64,000 nucleotides of DNA from Aeromonas sobria (lineage in GTDB: Bacteria; Pseudomonadota; Gammaproteobacteria; Enterobacterales; Aeromonadaceae): NCBI RefSeq assembly GCF_000820145.1, contig NZ_CDBW01000032.1, positions 124,001 through 188,000 on the forward strand, written 5' to 3'. Below, piece after piece: positions 32,036 to 41,274 of this stretch (the first letter of the stretch is position 1; every line of letters begins with the position of its first letter). The translations under genes and the position numbers were made by a program. A model generated the notes under the pieces. That model had not been told where the DNA came from. It did not search any database and saw nothing but the letters and a program-made list of their open reading frames with translations.

Positions 32036-35000
32036 ATGATCGAACGCACTTTCAAAGATATTGATGAAAAACAAATAGTTGATGCTGATAAGCAGCATTT
32101 TCTGACTCAGCTAGGTTGGTCTGACGGTGTCACTTGGGAAGTGTTGTTGCGCTCAAAACGTATCCTACTTATTTCCGAGGCGGGGTCAGGCAAGACCCAT
32201 GAATGTCGCGAGCAAGCCCGTCGTTTGGCTGCAAATGGTGAAGCCGCATTCTTTGTTGAGTTGGCCAGTTTGGCATCCACCCATTTGCGAGATCTGCTGG
32301 GTTATGAGGAGGAGACGCGTTTTGATCTATGGCTGGCCTCACAGTCTGAGATAGCCACCTTTTTTCTGGACTCTTATGACGAACTGCAGTTGACCAAAGG
32401 ATCATTCAAACAAGCGCTGGATCGTTTCGTTAAAGGTATTCAAAGTAACTTGAACAGGGTACGAGTGGTTGTGACGACCCGCCCTATCCCTTTTGATGGT
32501 CAACTTGTTTGCAGTAAATTGCCGGTACCACCACAGATTAAGCTCCCGTCGACTGAAGAAAAGGAGAGAGAATTTGCCAGCATGGCATTGGGCGAGCATA
32601 TGCTCATCTCCTCTGACCAATCGAATGAAGAGTCAGTTCCTGAGTGGCGAACCGTTGCTCTGATGCCGCTCTCTAATCCCCAGATTGTCGAGTTTGCCGA
32701 GCAGCAAGGTGTCAAAAATACAGCCGAATTGCTTAGTGACATTGAGAGGCAAAACGCCTTTGAGTTTGCCAGACGTCCTCAAGATCTTATTGAACTTTGC
32801 GCTGATTGGCAGGCGGGATTTCAGCTTCGAACCCACCGCCAGCAAGTCGAAGCCAGTATTCATATCAAACTTAAGCCCAGAGATAGGGAAGATAGGCATG
32901 AGCTTGCCGAACTTTCTATAGATAAAGCTATCGAGGGGGCGAGCAGGCTGGCTCTAGCCATGTGGCTGACCCGTCGTTTGACGATCAGACACAGTGCCAA
33001 ATCGGATAATGGTCAACAAGGTGAAGCTGCGCTTGATCCGTCGATAATCCTGTCAGACTGGACACAAGAGGAACGACAAACGTTATTGGAGCGGCCACTG
33101 TTTGGGTTTGCCTCCTATGGGCGAGTACGTTTTCACCATCGTTCAGTGTCAGAATTTCTTGCCGCAAAAAGATTGCAGGAGATGAGAGATAAAGGCATGT
33201 CGCTTCGTGCCCTCAAGCGGCTGCTCCTTATTGAGACCAAGGGTAATACCATTGTACTTCCTTCCAAACGGGCGATTGCGGGCTGGTTGGTAGCATTGAA
33301 TGACGATATTTTTCAAGCAATTCGTGATCATGAGCCGACGTTGCTACTGGATGAAGGTGATCCTGCATCATTGACTCTTGCTCAGCGTAAACAAGCTCTT
33401 GGTGCATATGTTCAGCGTTATGGAAAAGGAGGTTGGCGAGGTTTACACACTCCATCTATCCAAATTAAACGATTTGCAACTCCTGAGTTGGCTGATGAGA
33501 TTAATCTGCTGTGGCAGCAAGGTATCGATAATCATGAAGTACGGTGTGTTTTGCTGGAGCTCATTGAGCGAGGAGTGATTTGTGGCTGTTCTGACCTTGT
33601 ATATTCAGTTGCCACGGATTCAGTGCTTGTTGAGGTGGAACGTATTTATGCAATTCATGCACTGAAAGCGCTGAACGATCCAAGATTGGGTGAAATAGCT
33701 GCAATTATGGTTTCTCAACATCCTGACTGGCCTGACAAAATAGTGCGTGAAGCGATTTTGGAGCTGTTTCCAAGTCATCTTTCTGTGGCGCAGCTCTGCC
33801 AGGCATTAGGCTGGCTGCAATGGAAAAAACGGTCAGTTAGCAACTTGAGTTGGCGACTGCCATCGCTAATAAAAAATGCACAACTAGTCATGTCACAACT
33901 GGAGGAGCTGCGGGACAAATTAGTAACCCTCATCTCGGATGGGTTGCACTGGCGTCAAGATCAATGGCCACATATGATCTCTTCCCACCAGTATCTGAGT
34001 AGTGCTCTGGCGGCGGCCTGTATTCGAGGGCTTGATTACCAGTGCTCCGGTCAATGGATCCATGCCAGTGTACTTTCATTACGCCTGCGGCAGCGTGAAT
34101 ACGATGACGATAAAATTCATCAGGCGTTAGCACAGCGGATAAATGAACTTGATAGCAAAAATAGGAAGCTGGTTTTTTGGGCAATAGATGCTTTGGTGCA
34201 ATCTTTATGTCCAATCGATGATATATGGAAACGTGTGGTTGAAATTATTCCTTATGATTCGCTTATTAAGCTCACGGTACAGCTTGATCAGGCTTGGGTA
34301 GTCAATGATCTTCAAGATAAAAACAAGCCATTTCTTGATCGTCAGATGCTTATGCATGTTGCGCTTTATCTATTGCGTATCTCGCCAATAGACTTACGCC
34401 CCTTGGTCATAGATTGTCCGGATTTGATTTTATATATCGATGAGATGATGAAGCCTTCTACCTTTGATATAAAGCAGGAAAGAGCCCGGCGTGAAGAAGT
34501 TATTCGAGATAAAAGAAGAGAGCGAAAAGCAGCAAAGAACCGTGCCCGCTGGGTGATGCTACATCGTGAAATATCAGAATATCCTGACAAGACTTTTTCG
34601 GATGAGCGTTGTAAAAATTTTGCTTGGGATTTATTCAGAGTGATGATAAGTAGCTCGGATGATAGTAATTTATCCGGTTGGAATCGCCCTTTTCTCGAAT
34701 CTCATTTTGGAGAAACAGTTACAGATTGGCTGCGTACTATTTTTATGGAGTGCTGGCGAGAGCATCTCCCAACTCTCATTTGTGAGAGACCAGAAGATCA
34801 ACGAAGTACATATTTAGACTTATGGCGGTTCGGTTTGGCTGGGCTCTATGCTGAAGCTGAGGAGCCCAATTGGGCAAGCAAGCTGACCTATGAAGAAGCA
34901 ATGCGTGCCGCTCGCTATTCATTGCTTGAGCTGAATGAATTACCAAGTTGGATTGATGACTTGGTTAAGCAACATCCATCTGCTCTCAGTGAGGTTTTTG

Positions 35001-36352
35001 GTAAAGAGCTTGATTGGGTACTCTCTACCTCTGCCAATGAACTTCATCATTCCATGTTGTTGCAACGCCTCTATAATGCCCCTGATCCAGTGACCATTCT
35101 TTTTATCCCTCGTATGTTTGCATGGTTGAGTGAAATTAAGCCCATAGTCGCTTATGAATCTCAATTATCATCCTTGATATCTCGCTATTCCAGCGTGATT
35201 GAGTTGATTTTAAAGTATGGCGATATTGATCAGCAAGCTCAACTATGTTCTATGGCTCAGGAATATATAAGTAAAAAACTGCTGGAACCAGCTATGCTAC
35301 TCTGGTTATCAACCTTGATTCGTTTAAATCCTGAGTTGGGTGTTGATGCACTTGAAGAAAAATTACGAGATATTGAACCTGAGCCATTAAGCAAAGCCGT
35401 GGTATGGTTTACAAAATTATTTAATGAACGCCATGATGGCATTAATATCAGAAATAATGATTTTACTCCTGTGTTATTGCTCAGACTTGTCCGCCTGGCT
35501 TACCTGCATATAAGGCGTCAGGATGATGCTGAGCATGAAGGAAGTTACACTCCTGATATGCGTGACAATGCCGAATATGCACGCAATGCAATTCTGACTG
35601 CATTATTGGAGTCACAAGGAGAGGAGGGATGGCAAGTTAAACATGATATGGCCATTGACCCCTTATTTTCTCATTTTAAAGATCGGGTTCTGGCATTAGC
35701 TCAGGAAGCATGGGCCAAAGAAATTGATTCGGCACTCTTGGATGAACAGCAATGTCGTGAACTTGAAGATAAAGGTGAAGTTCCATTGACTACGAATGCG
35801 GCTATGTTCACCTTGCTTTGTGATCGCTTGGCCGATTTGGATGAATTATTGAATAGTGATGTTTCGCCAAGGGAGGCATGGGCAAGAATTGATCAGGAGC
35901 GGATCATGCGGCGTGAAATAGCCAGAGCATTACAGTATTCAGCCAATGGTCTCTATAAATTAGACCAGGAGGCGGTCACTGCTGAGGAAAAGGAGACGGA
36001 TATTCGTCTTCGTTCCACAGCGTCTGATTATGAGAGCGTGATTGAGCTAAAGCTTGGCGACAACCGTACCGCACATGATCTGCGTGACACGATTCAAGAT
36101 CAACTTGTAACAAAATATCTATCAATAGAAACTCGTCGCTCAGGAGCCTTGCTAATAACCCTGAAAAAGGAGCGAACTTGGCGACACCCAGATTCAGGGT
36201 CAACGATAGGTATAAAGGAGTTGTACGAATTATTAGTAGAAGAAGCCAAGCGTGTTGAGGCGAATATGGGCGGTTCTGTGTCTATCGTTGTTCATATATT
36301 GACTATTTTCCCGCGATTGCCCACCGAAAAACGAACGCGTGAACTGAGATGA
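32036..36352 (+). CDS. Large NACHT/STAND NTPase with C-terminal PD-(D/E)XK-like segment, candidate defence protein
   Basis: 1438 residues from ATG 32036; a TTG 105 nt upstream would extend it but adds no recognisable sequence. The NTPase core is at the N-terminus: P-loop SEAGSGKT at 47-54, Walker B IATFFLDSYDEL at 106-117 (D112, D115, E116), and a sensor VVVTTRP at 144-150 as in NACHT proteins. HHRSVSEFLAAKRL near 370 resembles the winged-helix end of STAND modules. About 480-1250 is Leu-rich and helical, probably a repeat sensor. Near the end, D1322, E1337-L-K1339 and Q1356-x4-Y1361 fit a PD-(D/E)XK nuclease pattern. The gene stands alone, is AT-rich (19 of 60 G/C at 34201-34260), and sits between core genes and a transposase fossil, as acquired defence genes often do. 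Function is inferred. Confidence 0.7.
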   Translation: MIERTFKDIDEKQIVDADKQHFLTQLGWSDGVTWEVLLRSKRILLISEAGSGKTHECREQARRLAANGEAAFFVELASLASTHLRDLLGYEEETRFDLWLASQSEIATFFLDSYDELQLTKGSFKQALDRFVKGIQSNLNRVRVVVTTRPIPFDGQLVCSKLPVPPQIKLPSTEEKEREFASMALGEHMLISSDQSNEESVPEWRTVALMPLSNPQIVEFAEQQGVKNTAELLSDIERQNAFEFARRPQDLIELCADWQAGFQLRTHRQQVEASIHIKLKPRDREDRHELAELSIDKAIEGASRLALAMWLTRRLTIRHSAKSDNGQQGEAALDPSIILSDWTQEERQTLLERPLFGFASYGRVRFHHRSVSEFLAAKRLQEMRDKGMSLRALKRLLLIETKGNTIVLPSKRAIAGWLVALNDDIFQAIRDHEPTLLLDEGDPASLTLAQRKQALGAYVQRYGKGGWRGLHTPSIQIKRFATPELADEINLLWQQGIDNHEVRCVLLELIERGVICGCSDLVYSVATDSVLVEVERIYAIHALKALNDPRLGEIAAIMVSQHPDWPDKIVREAILELFPSHLSVAQLCQALGWLQWKKRSVSNLSWRLPSLIKNAQLVMSQLEELRDKLVTLISDGLHWRQDQWPHMISSHQYLSSALAAACIRGLDYQCSGQWIHASVLSLRLRQREYDDDKIHQALAQRINELDSKNRKLVFWAIDALVQSLCPIDDIWKRVVEIIPYDSLIKLTVQLDQAWVVNDLQDKNKPFLDRQMLMHVALYLLRISPIDLRPLVIDCPDLILYIDEMMKPSTFDIKQERARREEVIRDKRRERKAAKNRARWVMLHREISEYPDKTFSDERCKNFAWDLFRVMISSSDDSNLSGWNRPFLESHFGETVTDWLRTIFMECWREHLPTLICERPEDQRSTYLDLWRFGLAGLYAEAEEPNWASKLTYEEAMRAARYSLLELNELPSWIDDLVKQHPSALSEVFGKELDWVLSTSANELHHSMLLQRLYNAPDPVTILFIPRMFAWLSEIKPIVAYESQLSSLISRYSSVIELILKYGDIDQQAQLCSMAQEYISKKLLEPAMLLWLSTLIRLNPELGVDALEEKLRDIEPEPLSKAVVWFTKLFNERHDGINIRNNDFTPVLLLRLVRLAYLHIRRQDDAEHEGSYTPDMRDNAEYARNAILTALLESQGEEGWQVKHDMAIDPLFSHFKDRVLALAQEAWAKEIDSALLDEQQCRELEDKGEVPLTTNAAMFTLLCDRLADLDELLNSDVSPREAWARIDQERIMRREIARALQYSANGLYKLDQEAVTAEEKETDIRLRSTASDYESVIELKLGDNRTAHDLRDTIQDQLVTKYLSIETRRSGALLITLKKERTWRHPDSGSTIGIKELYELLVEEAKRVEANMGGSVSIVVHILTIFPRLPTEKRTRELR

Positions 36353-36399
36353 TATATGCAAATATTCCAGCATTATGGCAGCCTAATTTATAGGATCCC

Positions 36400-36726
36400 G
36401 TGATTGGACATGCGGTACGGAGTTTTGACCCGCTTGTTGAGTTAGCTGTAGTACGGTGACGGCAAGGGAACATCCATCAACGTGAACAGCGAATTGACGA
36501 ACCCCTCCAGCGCACTCAGGGGCAATTGGAATACACCCTTGAGCATCCGCTCGGTCTCAATAGCCCTGTATCTGTAGTGGAACCCTCATCGCCGGCGACT
36601 GTAGTGCGTCTGGCAATGCCATTGTTTGATGGCTTGCTCATCCATCCAGAGGGTGAGGGAATCGCGTTTTACCAAAGCTTGGTTGTACCGTTTCCTGTTA
36701 CAGATCTTCTGTTTGGACGTGTCGAT
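36400..36726 (-). pseudogene. Fragment of an IS5-family transposase
   Basis: Read on the minus strand from about 36726: RYNQALVKRDSLTLWMDEQAI, then an in-frame stop near 36594, AIETERMLKGVFQLPLSALE, GFVNSLFTLMDVPLPSPYYS, a second stop, and NKRVKTPYR. This is the N-terminal ~110 codons of an IS5-type transposase with two stops and no catalytic C-terminus. The usual ATG appears changed to ATC. No terminal inverted repeats are visible. It marks old insertion activity between the NTPase gene and the ars operon. Confidence 0.7.
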
Positions 36727-36832
36727 CTGACGCTCTAGGTTGCTTGACTCAGATGATCAGATCCCCGGATGCGCTGAAAGTTGCGGATGTAGTCAACAGC
36801 ACTGTCTGCGGTAGGAGGAGGGTGGCGGTGGT

Positions 36833-36875
36833 TTGATCATTTCAATAGTTCTTGTATAGTTGTAGCTATGAAATG
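36833..36875 (+). promoter_or_regulatory. ars promoter with overlapping ArsR-type operator
   Basis: TTGATC (36833-36838), a 16-nt spacer and TATAGT (36855-36860) form a sigma-70 promoter 32 nt before arsR. Overlapping it is an imperfect palindrome, CATTTCAATAG (36838-36848) and CTATGAAATG (36866-36875), a plausible site for autorepression by ArsR. Released when As(III) binds the repressor. Confidence 0.65.
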
Positions 36876-36891
36876 AGATGAAGAGGTTCCC

Positions 36892-37260
36892 ATGAATAAA
36901 GATACAGCCACTAAAGTGTTCGAGTCTCTTGCATCCGGGATCCGTCTCGATGTCTGGCGGCTGCTGGTCAAGGCTGGGTTGGAAGGCAGGGTTGCTGGCC
37001 AGCTGGCCAGTGAACTGGATATCGCCCCGAACACACTGTCATTTCATCTGAAAGCCATGCTGCATGCCGACCTGTTGTCGGTGGAGCAAGAAGGTCGTTT
37101 TTTACGTTACCGGGCCAACATTCCCCTGATGCTGGATCTTATCGGCTACCTCACGGAAGAGTGTTGCGCCGGGCATCCCGAAGCGTGCGGGATGATGCGC
37201 GCCGAGTCGAGCTGTTCGCCCCATGTGTTGCCCGAGCAATCTTGCTGCAATAAGGAGTAA
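36892..37260 (+). CDS. arsR: Arsenite-responsive repressor ArsR
   Basis: 122-residue ArsR/SmtB winged-helix repressor. The recognition helix is in DIAPNTLSFHLKAMLHADLL (about residues 43-62), and the wing is around EQEGRFLRYRA. The classical ELCVCDL metal site in helix 3 is missing. Instead there is a C-terminal cysteine set, C91, C92 and C99 (TEECCAGHPEACG), like that of Acidithiobacillus ferrooxidans ArsR, plus a further Cys-rich tail. First gene of arsR-arsD-arsA-acr3-arsC. Confidence 0.92.
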   Translation: MNKDTATKVFESLASGIRLDVWRLLVKAGLEGRVAGQLASELDIAPNTLSFHLKAMLHADLLSVEQEGRFLRYRANIPLMLDLIGYLTEECCAGHPEACGMMRAESSCSPHVLPEQSCCNKE

Positions 37261-37264
37261 TGCC

Positions 37265-37636
37265 ATGTCTGTTATCCAGATTTTTGATCCGGCACTGTGC
37301 TGTGCCAGCGGGGTATGCGGTACCGAGGTAGAGCAGCGGTTGGTGAACTTTGCGGCCGATGTGGCGTGGGCCAAGGGGCAGGGGGTGGCTATCGAGCGCT
37401 TCAATCTGGCGCAGCAGCCGATGGTGTTTGCCGAGACCGCTGCGGTCAGCGCCTTCTTGATGCACGCAGGGGATGCGGGGTTGCCGCTGGTGCTGGTGGA
37501 TGGTCAGGTGGTGCTCACCGGCCGTTATCCCGACCGCAGTGAGCTGGCCCGTTATGCCGGTTTGCCCGCGCCGCAAGCAGTCATCAAAGGGATCGCCAAG
37601 AGCGGCGGCTGTTGCGGCAACAGTGGTTGCTGCTAA
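37265..37636 (+). CDS. arsD: Arsenic metallochaperone ArsD
   Basis: 123-residue ArsD, which transfers As(III) or Sb(III) to ArsA and weakly represses the operon. Start 37265 (MSVIQIFDPALCCASGVCG) gives the diagnostic C12-C13-C18 metalloid site. The C-terminus has further vicinal pairs (SGGCCGNSGCC). It begins 4 nt after arsR, so the two are coupled. Confidence 0.92.
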   Translation: MSVIQIFDPALCCASGVCGTEVEQRLVNFAADVAWAKGQGVAIERFNLAQQPMVFAETAAVSAFLMHAGDAGLPLVLVDGQVVLTGRYPDRSELARYAGLPAPQAVIKGIAKSGGCCGNSGCC

Positions 37637-37710
37637 CCCCTGAGTGTTGCTGACCACATCCCTGCCGCCTGCGGGGTGAATTGTCTTGTTTTGCCTGATT
37701 GGAGTCGCTT

Positions 37711-39561
37711 ATGTCTTCGTCTTTGAGTAACGCGTTGCTGAGCTATTCGTTTGTGACTGATGCTCCGCCGTTTCTCTTTTTCACCGGCAAGGGGGGCGTG
37801 GGTAAAACCTCGCTAGCCTGCGCCAGTGCGGTCGCCTTGTGTGACAGTGGCAAACGGGTGCTGCTGGTCAGCACGGATCCGGCTTCAAACGTCGGTCAGG
37901 TATTTGACACAACCATCGGCAACACGATCACCGCCATCGCGGCCGTCAGCGGCTTGTCAGCACTGGAGATAGACCCGCAAGCGGCGGCGCAAGCGTATCG
38001 GGAACGGATCGTCGGCCCGGTGCGTGGCAAGTTGCCCGAGAGTGTGGTGCGCAGCATTGAAGAGCAACTCTCCGGCGCCTGCACCACTGAGATTGCCGCC
38101 TTTGACGAGTTCACCGCCCTGCTGACTGACCGCCAGCTGGTGGATCAGTATGACCATATCGTATTTGACACGGCCCCCACTGGTCACACCATCCGTCTGC
38201 TGCAACTGCCGGGTGCATGGAGCGAGTTTCTGGAGCAAGGCAAGGGGGATGCCTCTTGTCTGGGGCCATTGGCCGGGCTGGAAAAACAGCGCAGCCAATA
38301 CGCTGAGGCGGTCGCTGCCTTGTCGGATGGGCTGAAAACCCGGCTTATTCTGGTGGCCCGAGCGCAAGCCTCTACCTTGCGGGAAGTTGCGCGCACTCAT
38401 GATGAACTGGCGGCCATAGGTCTTGCCAATCAGCAGCTGGTGATCAATGGCATCTTCCCGCAACGGGAGCTGGCGGATGACCCCTTGGCGTGCGCCGTAT
38501 GGCAACGGGAGCAGCAGGCTCTGGCACAGATGCCCGCGCTGCTGGCAAGCTTGCCACAAGACAGAATACCGCTGCTGGCGACCAATCTGGTGGGCGTAGA
38601 GAGCCTGCGTCAGTTACTGGGCGCCGTGTCTGCCGATGGTGTTGATAGTGCTGATGGTGCTGATGGTGCTGATGATAATGCCGATGCGGTCGAACGCACC
38701 ACCGCCGAGCCGCACCCGCAGCACCCGGGGTTGCAGCAACTGGTCGATGAACTGGCCAGTGATGGCCATGGGCTCATCATGCTGATGGGCAAGGGCGGGG
38801 TGGGGAAAACGACGCTGGCGGCGGCCGTGGCGGTGGAGCTCGCCAGTCGCGGGCTGCCGGTTCATCTCACTACCTCAGATCCCGCCGCTCATCTGGGTGA
38901 GACCCTGGCCGGGGCCTTGCCCACTCTGGAGGTGAGCCGCATCGATCCCCACGCCGAGACCGAGCGTTACCGTGCTCAGGTGCTGGCCACCAAGGGGGCG
39001 AGTCTCGATGCTCAGGGCCGCGCCCTGTTGGAAGAAGACCTGCGTTCCCCCTGCACCGAAGAGATCGCCGTGTTTCAGGCCTTCTCGCGGATCATTCGCG
39101 AGGCTGGCAAGCGCTTCGTGGTGATGGACACAGCGCCGACCGGCCATACCCTGTTGCTGCTTGATGCCACCGGCGCCTATCACAGGGAGATTGCCCGCCA
39201 GATGGGCAACAAGGGCCTGCACTTCACTACCCCCATGATGCAATTGCAAGACCCGAAACAGACCAAGGTGATGATTGTCACCCTGCCAGAGCCGACTCCG
39301 GTGCAGGAGGCGGCCAACCTGCAAGCCGATCTGCGCCGTGCCGGTATCGAGCCATGGGCCTGGGTGGTCAATCACATGCTGGCCCCGGCCAGCGTCACCT
39401 CGCCACTGCTGGCCCAGCGAGCGTATCGCCAGCAGCCCCATATTACTGCGGTCAAAGAGCGTCATGCCAAGCGTTATGCGGTGGTGCCCTTGCAGGCCGT
39501 CGAGCCGGTGGGAGTGGCTGCATTACAAGGGTTATGTCACCCGATCCATCAGGAGGCGTGA
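37711..39561 (+). CDS. arsA: Arsenite-activated ATPase ArsA
   Basis: 616-residue ATPase with two homologous halves. A1 has P-loop GKGGVGKTS near residue 25; A2 has GKGGVGKTT near residue 360. Each is followed by a DTAPTGHT signal-transduction motif. The three metalloid cysteines are in LSGACTTEIAAF, GDASCLGPL and SPCTEEIAVF. The linker between the halves contains a short Asp/Ala/Gly repeat (DSADGADGADDNAD) encoded by near-identical GATGGTGCT units, unusual for the family. ATG 37711 is used rather than an upstream TTG. Energises the efflux pump encoded next. Confidence 0.93.
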   Translation: MSSSLSNALLSYSFVTDAPPFLFFTGKGGVGKTSLACASAVALCDSGKRVLLVSTDPASNVGQVFDTTIGNTITAIAAVSGLSALEIDPQAAAQAYRERIVGPVRGKLPESVVRSIEEQLSGACTTEIAAFDEFTALLTDRQLVDQYDHIVFDTAPTGHTIRLLQLPGAWSEFLEQGKGDASCLGPLAGLEKQRSQYAEAVAALSDGLKTRLILVARAQASTLREVARTHDELAAIGLANQQLVINGIFPQRELADDPLACAVWQREQQALAQMPALLASLPQDRIPLLATNLVGVESLRQLLGAVSADGVDSADGADGADDNADAVERTTAEPHPQHPGLQQLVDELASDGHGLIMLMGKGGVGKTTLAAAVAVELASRGLPVHLTTSDPAAHLGETLAGALPTLEVSRIDPHAETERYRAQVLATKGASLDAQGRALLEEDLRSPCTEEIAVFQAFSRIIREAGKRFVVMDTAPTGHTLLLLDATGAYHREIARQMGNKGLHFTTPMMQLQDPKQTKVMIVTLPEPTPVQEAANLQADLRRAGIEPWAWVVNHMLAPASVTSPLLAQRAYRQQPHITAVKERHAKRYAVVPLQAVEPVGVAALQGLCHPIHQEA

Positions 39562-39657
39562 GATAGCGCCCCACCATATTCCATGGAAGGCACTATCAAG
39601 CGCGCTCTGTGCTCGTGTCGAGCCTTTCATCTCACCCAATGCTTTTGGAGTCTTTTG

Positions 39658-40728
39658 ATGAGTACCAACGATTGCTGCGATCTGCCCGTCAGCAAAAAAA
39701 TGAGTTTTCTCGACCGCAATCTCACCCTCTGGATCTTTGTCGCCATGGCCATCGGGGTGGGGATTGGCTATCTGTTCCCTCAGGTAGCCCAGTGGAACGA
39801 GGCGATGTCGGTCGGCACCACCAATATCCCGCTGGCCATTGGCCTGACCCTGATGATGTATCCGCCGCTGGCCAAAGTGAATTACGCCACCATGGGTACC
39901 ATGACCCGCGACCGGCAGGCGATAACCCTCTCCTTGGTGATGAACTGGCTGGTCGGCCCCATCCTGATGTTTGTGATTGCCCTGGTGTTTTTACATGACC
40001 ACCCGGACTACATGGTGGGTCTGATCCTGATCGGTCTGGCGCGCTGCATCGCCATGGTGCTGGTGTGGAACGACCTTGGTGGTGGCAACAAGGAGTACGG
40101 TGCCGGTCTGGTGGCGCTCAATAGCGGATTTCAGATCCTAACCTACAGCTTTATGGCCTGGTTGTTTATTACCGTCCTGCCGCCGCTGTTTGGTTTGCAG
40201 GGGTTTGCAGTGGATATCACCATGCTGGATATCGCCCAAAGCGTGCTGATCTATCTGGGCATCCCTTTCCTCGCTGGCTTTTTGAGCCGTCACTATCTGG
40301 TCAAGGCTAAGGGGGAGCAGTGGTACACCGAGCGCTTTATTCCGGTGATTTCCCCCATCACCCTGATCGCCCTGCTGGCCACTATCGTGCTGATGTTCAG
40401 CCTCAAGGGGGAGATGATCGTCGAATTGCCGATGGATGTGGTGCGGGTCGCCATTCCGCTGGTGGTCTACTTTGTGCTGATGTTTTTCACCAGCTTTCTG
40501 GTCGGCAAGAAGCTCGGGATCCCCTATGACAAGAATGCGTCAATCGCGTTTACTGCCACCGGTAATAACTTCGAGCTGGCCATTGCGGTCTCTATCGCGG
40601 TATTTGGTCTGAACTCGGATCAAGCATTCGCCGGGGTGATAGGCCCGCTGGTGGAGGTGCCGGTGCTGATCGCTCTGGTCAATGTGGCCCTTAGAATGAA
40701 ACGCAACTATCTCAACGCAGAGGCTTAA
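39658..40728 (+). CDS. acr3: Arsenite efflux permease Acr3
   Basis: 356-residue ACR3-family permease with ten predicted membrane helices, exporting As(OH)3. The essential cysteine is in [33 protein letters not shown] near residue 300 is a family hallmark. The start [21 protein letters not shown] is chosen over an upstream in-frame codon. This is ACR3, not the unrelated ArsB, although such genes are often named arsB. Four bases or fewer separate it from arsC. Confidence 0.92.
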   Translation: MSTNDCCDLPVSKKMSFLDRNLTLWIFVAMAIGVGIGYLFPQVAQWNEAMSVGTTNIPLAIGLTLMMYPPLAKVNYATMGTMTRDRQAITLSLVMNWLVGPILMFVIALVFLHDHPDYMVGLILIGLARCIAMVLVWNDLGGGNKEYGAGLVALNSGFQILTYSFMAWLFITVLPPLFGLQGFAVDITMLDIAQSVLIYLGIPFLAGFLSRHYLVKAKGEQWYTERFIPVISPITLIALLATIVLMFSLKGEMIVELPMDVVRVAIPLVVYFVLMFFTSFLVGKKLGIPYDKNASIAFTATGNNFELAIAVSIAVFGLNSDQAFAGVIGPLVEVPVLIALVNVALRMKRNYLNAEA

Positions 40729-40730
40729 TC

Positions 40731-41162
40731 ATGAATAACACTCCAATCACCATTTATCACAATCCGGCCTGTGGCACCTCGCGCAATACCCTGGAGCTTA
40801 TCCGTAACGCCGGCGTTGAGCCGACCGTCATCCACTATCTGGAAACCCCGCCGAGCCGCGCGACGCTGGTCGCGCTCATTGCGGCCATGGACATGCCGGT
40901 GCGCGACCTGCTGCGCAAGAACGTGCCGCCTTTTGAGGAACTTGGACTGGCTGAGGAGCGCTTCAGCGACGATGAACTTGTCGATGCCATGCTGGCGCAC
41001 CCCATTTTGATCAACCGTCCCATAGTGGTGACGCCCCTTGGCACCAAGCTGTGTCGTCCATCCGAAGTGGTGCTGGATATTCTGCCGAGCCCTCAGCAAG
41101 GTGCCTTCAGCAAGGAAGATGGGGAACCGGTAGTGGATGCACAAGGAAAACGGATCAAGTGA
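40731..41162 (+). CDS. arsC: Arsenate reductase ArsC (glutaredoxin-dependent)
   Basis: 143-residue glutaredoxin-coupled arsenate reductase of the E. coli R773 type. Catalytic C14 lies in YHNPACGTSRNTLELI; arginines for oxyanion binding occur in NRPIVVT and KLCRPSEVVLD. Produces arsenite for export by Acr3. Last gene of the operon; ends at a bidirectional terminator. Confidence 0.93.
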   Translation: MNNTPITIYHNPACGTSRNTLELIRNAGVEPTVIHYLETPPSRATLVALIAAMDMPVRDLLRKNVPPFEELGLAEERFSDDELVDAMLAHPILINRPIVVTPLGTKLCRPSEVVLDILPSPQQGAFSKEDGEPVVDAQGKRIK

Positions 41163-41218
41163 TCTGCACTACCGTGTGGTTTATGAGTGATGGCAAGAGC
41201 AGCTGAAGTAGCCAGATA

Positions 41219-41251
41219 AAAAAACGCCGATCATCCGATCGGCGTTTTTGC
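41219..41251. terminator. Bidirectional terminator between arsC and aroP
   Basis: AAAACGCCGATC, loop ATCC, GATCGGCGTTTTT. A-run on the left and T-run on the right allow termination of both converging transcripts. Confidence 0.85.
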
Positions 41252-41274
41252 ATTGATGTCGGCAGCTGCGGGCA

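Noticed and set aside
36526..36738. 70-codon plus-strand open frame after the NACHT gene
   Set aside because: It is the reverse side of the IS5-type transposase remnant, which gives a far better match on the minus strand.
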